Positions 59,985 to 64,000 of a DNA stretch of 64,000 nucleotides are shown here, piece by piece. The translations under genes were made by a program, and so were the position numbers. The notes under the pieces are model-generated. The model did no database searches and was not told where the DNA came from. It was given only the letters and a program-made list of their open reading frames with translations. Each line of letters starts with the position of its first letter. Positions within the stretch are counted from its first letter, which is position 1. Origin of the DNA: Aquipuribacter sp051216895 (GTDB taxonomy: Bacteria; Actinomycetota; Actinomycetes; Actinomycetales; JBBAYJ01); contig NZ_JBPKAO010000002.1 in the NCBI RefSeq assembly GCF_051216895.1, positions 310,001 through 374,000 of the forward strand, written 5' to 3'.

Positions 59985-60637
59985 GGCGTGGCCGCAGCGG
60001 CGGTGAGCAGCCCCGCGGGTCGGCTCCGGGTGACGGCGTCGTCGGCCTCGACGGCGGCGGCGTAGCCCTGCTCGTCACCGGGGCGCTCGCCGTACGTCAC
60101 GTCGTCGAAGGCCCTCGCCGCCCGCCGCAGCCCGTCCGCGGCATCGGGCATGAGCGCGCCGGCCTCGACCGCGACCTCGTCGGCCGTGCGTCCGGGGCGG
60201 ACGTCCAGGACGACGCGTTCCTCCAGCGACCGGGCCGTGGCCCGGAACCGTTCCTGCACGGCCGCGGCCCAGCGGCCGTCGGCCGCCGCCTGCACCGAGG
60301 CGCTGCGGTGCTGCGCCGCGGTCATCGCGGTGGCCCCGAACACCCCGCCGTCGCTGCGGCGTCGCGTGCCGGCCCGACGCCGGAGGGGGCCGGCCAGCAG
60401 CAGCGCCAGGACCACCAGCGCGGCGAACAGGGCGATGGCCACGACGAGCCCCAGCCCGCCGGTGGCGGCCCCGGCGGCGGTGAGCAGCTCGTCGAGCCGC
60501 TCGAGCACCCACGTGATCGCCTGCTGCAGCAGGTTGGGCTGGGCCCGGACGTACGCCTGGTCGGTCAGCTCCTCCACCGCCCACCGGCGCGCGGTCTCGC
60601 GGTCGGGGTCCACGACCGCCGGGAGCAGGGAGGTCAC
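59981..60637 (-). CDS. DUF4129 domain membrane protein
   Basis: 218 residues. One membrane helix (GLVVAIALFAALVVLALLLA) followed by a basic stretch and the DUF4129 helical domain (AVQERFRATARSLEERVVLD; PGRTADEVAVEAGALMPDAA; FDDVTYGERP), often fused or adjacent to transglutaminase-like proteins in other bacteria. N-terminal part DRETARRWAVEELTDQAYVR is extracytoplasmic. GTG 60637 in a GTGA overlap with the preceding membrane protein. Function unknown. Confidence 0.87.
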   Translation of the reverse strand: MTSLLPAVVDPDRETARRWAVEELTDQAYVRAQPNLLQQAITWVLERLDELLTAAGAATGGLGLVVAIALFAALVVLALLLAGPLRRRAGTRRRSDGGVFGATAMTAAQHRSASVQAAADGRWAAAVQERFRATARSLEERVVLDVRPGRTADEVAVEAGALMPDAADGLRRAARAFDDVTYGERPGDEQGYAAAVEADDAVTRSRPAGLLTAAAATP

Positions 60638-61788
60638 GCCTGCTCGTCCTCCAGGGTGCGGGCCAGCGCCACGTCCAGGCCCTCGAGCCGGATGCGGCGG
60701 TCGACGTACAGCAGGGCGATGACCGCGGCGAGGAACGGCACGGACAGCACCAGGCCCACCGTGGTGCCCAGGCTGACCGCCCCCGCGTACACCGCGGCCC
60801 CCAGCAGCGGGTCGCTCTCGAGCAGGGTCAGGCCCAGTGCGCCGACGAAGGCGAACGGCGTGGCCAGCACCTGCGACACGATCGAGGTCAGGATCACCGT
60901 GAGGAACATCAGCAGCAGCGTCCACCAGAACGCGCCCCTGGTGAGCGTCCACGACCGCTTCACGGAGGCGACGATGCCGAGGCGCTCGACGACGATCAGC
61001 ACGGGGACGAACAGCAGCTTCACGCCCAGCCAGACGGAGAGCACGAACACGCCGATCCCGAGGAGCACCAGGGCCGCGGCCCCGCCGGCGAACTCCTGCA
61101 GCACCAGCAGGACGATCCCGGGGGCCAGGGCGAGCGCGACCAGCAACGAGAGGCCGACCGACTGCAGCAGCGACCAGCCGATCAACGGCCAGACCCGGCC
61201 GCGGGCCCGGTGCCACAGCTGCCCGATGCTGAGCCGGCGGTCGACCACGCTCTGGGTGACCGACAGGATGAGCATCCCGGTCAGGACGATGACGGCGATG
61301 CTCTGCAGGAACCCGGTGGGGATGAGCGCCAGCAGGCTGCCACCGATGGCGAGCGCGTCGTCGTCGGTCAGCTCGGCCGTCGGGTCGGTGAACGCGGTCG
61401 TGCTGAACACGCCCACCAGGGGGAGGGCGACGAGGATGTTGGTGACGCCCAGCACCAGGGCCGACAGCCCGATCATCGCGCGCGGGTTGTGCCGGATGGC
61501 GCGGAACCCGCCGTCGAAGAAGTCGCCGAACCCGAGCGGCTTCAGGGCGATGATGCCGCGGCGGGTGAGCACGCTGCCGTAAGGCTGCTGCCCGGGGCCG
61601 GTCATCTGCCCCCAGCCCTGGGCCTGCGCGGGCTGACCGGGCTGCGCGGGCCGACCGGGCTGACCGGGCGCCGTGGACCCGCTGCCGGGCGCCGGGGCGC
61701 CGGGCGGCGGTCCCCAGCCGGAGGACGCGGCACCGGTCTCGGGGACGGACCAGCCGCTGCCGGGTCCGCCCGTCGGTGGTGTCGTCAC
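60634..61788 (-). CDS. Polytopic membrane protein (glycerophosphoryl-diesterase membrane-domain-like)
   Basis: 384 residues. The first 75 are Pro/Gly/Gln-rich and disordered; then GIIALKPLGFGDFFDGGFRA and about six helices (LSALVLGVTNILVALPLVGV; LLQSVGLSLLVALALAPGIV; GAFWWTLLLMFLTVILTSIV; LVLSVPFLAAVIALLYVDRR). The LKPLGFGDFFDGGF...NP start is typical of the actinobacterial membrane protein next to DUF4129 genes. First gene of the coupled set running to DUF58; GGGAGGA precedes GTG 61788. Divergent from mtrA by 121 bases. Confidence 0.8.
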   Translation of the reverse strand: MTTPPTGGPGSGWSVPETGAASSGWGPPPGAPAPGSGSTAPGQPGRPAQPGQPAQAQGWGQMTGPGQQPYGSVLTRRGIIALKPLGFGDFFDGGFRAIRHNPRAMIGLSALVLGVTNILVALPLVGVFSTTAFTDPTAELTDDDALAIGGSLLALIPTGFLQSIAVIVLTGMLILSVTQSVVDRRLSIGQLWHRARGRVWPLIGWSLLQSVGLSLLVALALAPGIVLLVLQEFAGGAAALVLLGIGVFVLSVWLGVKLLFVPVLIVVERLGIVASVKRSWTLTRGAFWWTLLLMFLTVILTSIVSQVLATPFAFVGALGLTLLESDPLLGAAVYAGAVSLGTTVGLVLSVPFLAAVIALLYVDRRIRLEGLDVALARTLEDEQA

Positions 61789-61909
61789 AAGAGCAGTCCT
61801 CCCCGGTCGGTTCGCCGGCCGACCCGTCGGGCCCCACCGGAGGAGTCATCGTGCCACGAGCCTCGGCGGGTCTGGTCCCGCCACGGGACGGATGCCCCAT
61901 GATGGAGCG

Positions 61910-62683
61910 ATGCGAGGTCGAGTACTGGTGGTCGACGACGACCCCGCCCTGTCGGAGATGCTCGGCATCGTGCTGCGGGGCGAGGGCCTGGACGCGGTGT
62001 TCTGCGCCGACGGGTCCAAGGCGCTGGAGGAGTTCCGGCTGCGCAAGCCCGACGTCGTGCTGCTCGACGTCATGCTCCCCGGCCTGGACGGCATCAGCGT
62101 GGCCCAGCAGATCCGGGCGGAGTCCGGCACGCCGATCGTCATGCTGACGGCCCGCTCGGACACCGTGGACGTGGTCCTCGGGCTGGAGTCCGGCGCGGAC
62201 GACTACGTGGTCAAGCCGTTCAAGCCCAAGGAGCTGGTCGCGCGGGTGCGGGCCCGGCTGCGCCGCACCGACTCCGTGACGCCCGAGGTGCTGCGCATCG
62301 GTGAGCTCGTCGTGGACGTGCCCGGGCACAGCGTCACCCGTGCGGGCGAGTCCGTGTCGCTGACCCCGCTGGAGTTCGACCTCCTGGTGGCGCTCGCGCG
62401 CAAGCCCTGGCAGGTGTTCAGCCGCGAGGCGCTGCTGGAGCAGGTCTGGGGCTACCAGCACGCCGCGGACACCCGTCTGGTCAACGTCCACGTCCAGCGG
62501 CTGCGGGCCAAGATCGAGCGCGACCCGGAGAACCCGCGGTTCGTGCTCACCGTGCGCGGCGTCGGCTACCGCGCGGGCTCGGCGGACGCCGGGACCACCA
62601 CCTCCGACGGTGCGGCGCCGGGTGCACCGCTGCTCGAGGCACCGGTCGCCGTCGCTCCCGACCTGCCCCGACCGGGGAGCTGA
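61910..62683 (+). CDS. mtrA: DNA-binding response regulator MtrA
   Basis: 257 residues, OmpR/PhoB family. Receiver: acidic pocket VVDDDPALSEML (Asp9-11), phospho-acceptor Asp53 in DVVLLDVMLPGLDG, Thr80 and Lys102. Winged helix: LTPLEFDLLVALARKPWQVF and ADTRLVNVHVQRLRAKIERD, RGVGYRAG. MtrA is an essential actinobacterial regulator of cell division and wall hydrolases. About 30 extra Ala/Pro-rich residues at the C terminus compared with the mycobacterial protein. ATG 61910 has CATGAT six bases upstream; nearby ATG 61899 and 61902 are out of frame. Confidence 0.95.
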   Translation: MRGRVLVVDDDPALSEMLGIVLRGEGLDAVFCADGSKALEEFRLRKPDVVLLDVMLPGLDGISVAQQIRAESGTPIVMLTARSDTVDVVLGLESGADDYVVKPFKPKELVARVRARLRRTDSVTPEVLRIGELVVDVPGHSVTRAGESVSLTPLEFDLLVALARKPWQVFSREALLEQVWGYQHAADTRLVNVHVQRLRAKIERDPENPRFVLTVRGVGYRAGSADAGTTTSDGAAPGAPLLEAPVAVAPDLPRPGS

Positions 62684-64000
62684 CGCTGCGCAGCCCCGTC
62701 GGCGGTCTCGCGAGCAGGTGGCGGCGGTCCCTGCAGGTCCGCGTCGTCCTGCTCACGGTGGCGCTCGGCACCATCGTCGTGGTCGCGCTCAGCCAGTTCG
62801 TCCTGCAGGACGTGGCGAGCGGGCTGGCCGAGCAGCGCCGGCAGTTCGCCCTCGTGGAGTCCCAGGCGCAGGTGGCCCGCGCCCAGGAGGCGTTCGACCA
62901 GGCCTCCGCGCAGGACGCCGAGGCCGAGCAGCTGCTGGTGGACGACCTGCTGCCTCGGCTGGAGGGCTCCGGGACCACCCGGCTGCGGGAGGTCGTGCTG
63001 CTGCGGGCCGCCGGCAACCAGCGCGCGGCCACGCTGCGGGAGACCTTCAGCGAGAGCCTGCTGCCCACCACCGTCACCGACGAGCTCCGCGACGCGGTCG
63101 CGGCCGACCCGGACCGCCAGCAGTCGCAGCTGCTGCAGGTCCGCTCCAGCTCCGAGGCCGACGACGGGTCGCCCGCCATCGCCGTCGGCTCGCGCGTGGT
63201 GCTGCCGTTGTCGGGGGAGTACGACCTGTTCCTGGTCTACCGCCTCGACACCGAGCAGCAGAACCTGCTGGTGGTGGAGCGCGCGTTCCTGCTGGGCCAG
63301 CTCGTGCTGGTGCTGCTGGTCGGCGGGATCGCGTGGCTCGTGACGCGGCTGGTGGTCGAACCCGTCCGCGAGGCGGCGGGGACGGCCCAGCGGCTTTCCG
63401 CCGGGGCCCTCGACGAGCGGATGCTCGAGCGGGGCGAGGACGACCTCGCGCTGCTGTCGCGCAGCTTCAACGCGATGGCCGACAGCCTGCAGCGGCAGAT
63501 CGTGCAGCTGGAGGAGCTGTCGCAGCTGCAGCAGCGGTTCGTCAGCGACGTCAGCCACGAGCTGCGGACCCCGCTCACCACCATCCGGATGGCGGCGGAC
63601 CTGCTGCACGACAAGCGGCACGAGTTCGACCCCGACACGGCCCGCAGCGTCGAGCTGCTGCAGGGTCAGATCGACCGGTTCGAGGCCCTGCTCGCGGACC
63701 TGCTCGAGGTGAGCCGCTTCGACGCCGGGGCCGCCGAGCTCGACGTCGAGGCGGTCGACGTCGTCGCGGTCGTGCGGCAGGCCGTCGACGTCTGCGCCCC
63801 GCTGGCCACCTCCCGCGGCGTCGGGCTGCGCACCGTGGGGCCGCAGCAGCCCGTGATGGGCCAGGTGGACCGGCGCCGGGTGGCCCGGGTCGTCCGCAAC
63901 CTGGTGTCCAACGCCGTGGAGCACGCGGAGGGCAGCGACGTCACCGTCACCGTGGCCTCCGACGCGCAGTCGGTGGCCGTCGGGGTGCGCGACCACGGCA
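62680..64000 (+). CDS. mtrB: Sensor histidine kinase MtrB, 3' end beyond window; probable CTG start
   Basis: 440 codons visible. WRRSLQVRVVLL leads into membrane helix 1; an extracytoplasmic domain follows (~45-195), then helix 2 (LLGQLVLVLLVGGIAWLVT), HAMP (RLVVEPVREAAGTAQRLSAG), and the phosphorylation helix QRFVSDVSHELRTPLTTIRM with His at about residue 293; the N box VVRNLVSNAVEHAEGS is present before the window ends. No ATG, GTG or TTG is in frame before the conserved WRRSLQ segment; CTG 62680 would give a CTGA overlap with mtrA. Partner of MtrA; lpqB is expected next. Confidence 0.93.
   Translation, partial: MTLRSPVGGLASRWRRSLQVRVVLLTVALGTIVVVALSQFVLQDVASGLAEQRRQFALVESQAQVARAQEAFDQASAQDAEAEQLLVDDLLPRLEGSGTTRLREVVLLRAAGNQRAATLRETFSESLLPTTVTDELRDAVAADPDRQQSQLLQVRSSSEADDGSPAIAVGSRVVLPLSGEYDLFLVYRLDTEQQNLLVVERAFLLGQLVLVLLVGGIAWLVTRLVVEPVREAAGTAQRLSAGALDERMLERGEDDLALLSRSFNAMADSLQRQIVQLEELSQLQQRFVSDVSHELRTPLTTIRMAADLLHDKRHEFDPDTARSVELLQGQIDRFEALLADLLEVSRFDAGAAELDVEAVDVVAVVRQAVDVCAPLATSRGVGLRTVGPQQPVMGQVDRRRVARVVRNLVSNAVEHAEGSDVTVTVASDAQSVAVGVRDHG

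Noticed and set aside
61899..61910. ATG 61899 or 61902 as the mtrA start
   Set aside because: Both are out of frame with the receiver domain; ATG 61910 is the first in-frame start.

Overview
This is a high-GC chromosomal window from an actinobacterium. The evidence is a WhiB regulator, the start of an MtrA-MtrB two-component system, coenzyme F420 genes (fbiA, fbiB), a DUF3499 protein, a TIGR03089 protein, an acyl-CoA carboxylase epsilon subunit and many GTG starts. From memory, gene content and neighbourhood resemble the Mycobacterium tuberculosis stretch Rv3245c-Rv3282 (mtrB, mtrA, sahH, manB, whiB2, fbiA, fbiB, rmlD, fadE, purE, purK, birA, accD5, accE5, maf), with many insertions. The genus cannot be fixed. 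I see no rRNA, tRNA, CRISPR array, prophage or insertion sequence.

Layout. 1-2.4 kb: an acyl-CoA dehydrogenase end coupled to an acyl-CoA carboxylase beta subunit, then the wreck of a VOC gene. 2.7-4.2 kb: an HNH/DUF222 protein under a perfect LexA-type box. 4.2-11.8 kb (minus): TPM-domain protein, PspA, AccE, DUF885 peptidase-like protein and Maf, the last four linked by GTGA overlaps, then a chemoreceptor. 11.9-18.8 kb: propionyl-CoA carboxylase beta divergent from birA (which carries an assembly duplication and an N), adenylate cyclase, enoyl-CoA hydratase, GtrA, PurK, PurE. 18.8-38 kb: envelope polysaccharide region with LCP transferase, UDP-glucose dehydrogenase, acyltransferase, two GDP-mannose-dehydratase-like genes, all four dTDP-rhamnose genes (split), GalE, glycosyltransferases and two paralogous flippase-like membrane proteins; an acyl-CoA dehydrogenase and a ScoAB CoA-transferase are interspersed. 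38-42 kb: AlkA-like glycosylase, fbiB-fbiA, whiB. 42-51.5 kb: a 1675-residue glycosyltransferase/DUF5719 fusion, minimal metallopeptidase, DUF3499, zinc ribbon, phosphomannomutase, Trm112-like protein, SIS isomerase. 51.8-53.3 kb: ahcY. 53.4-61.8 kb: a secreted coiled-coil protein and an RDD/SpoIIM/DUF58/MoxR/DUF4350/DUF4129 membrane module. 61.9 kb-end: mtrA and a truncated mtrB.

Themes. (1) About eighteen genes have a TAnnnT-like box 6-8 nt before the start codon, the signature of leaderless transcripts. (2) Operons are tied by ATGA/GTGA overlaps; two junctions appear to use CTGA (CTG starts), and two intergenic gaps are bridged by very short ORFs that overlap one another in the same way. 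(3) Four convergent gene pairs end in an inverted repeat whose arms carry both stop codons, which looks like shared terminators. (4) The metabolic link is cell-envelope precursor supply (GDP-mannose, dTDP-rhamnose, UDP-glucuronate) together with acyl-CoA carboxylation, with envelope-stress and division regulators (PspA, WhiB, MtrAB) nearby.
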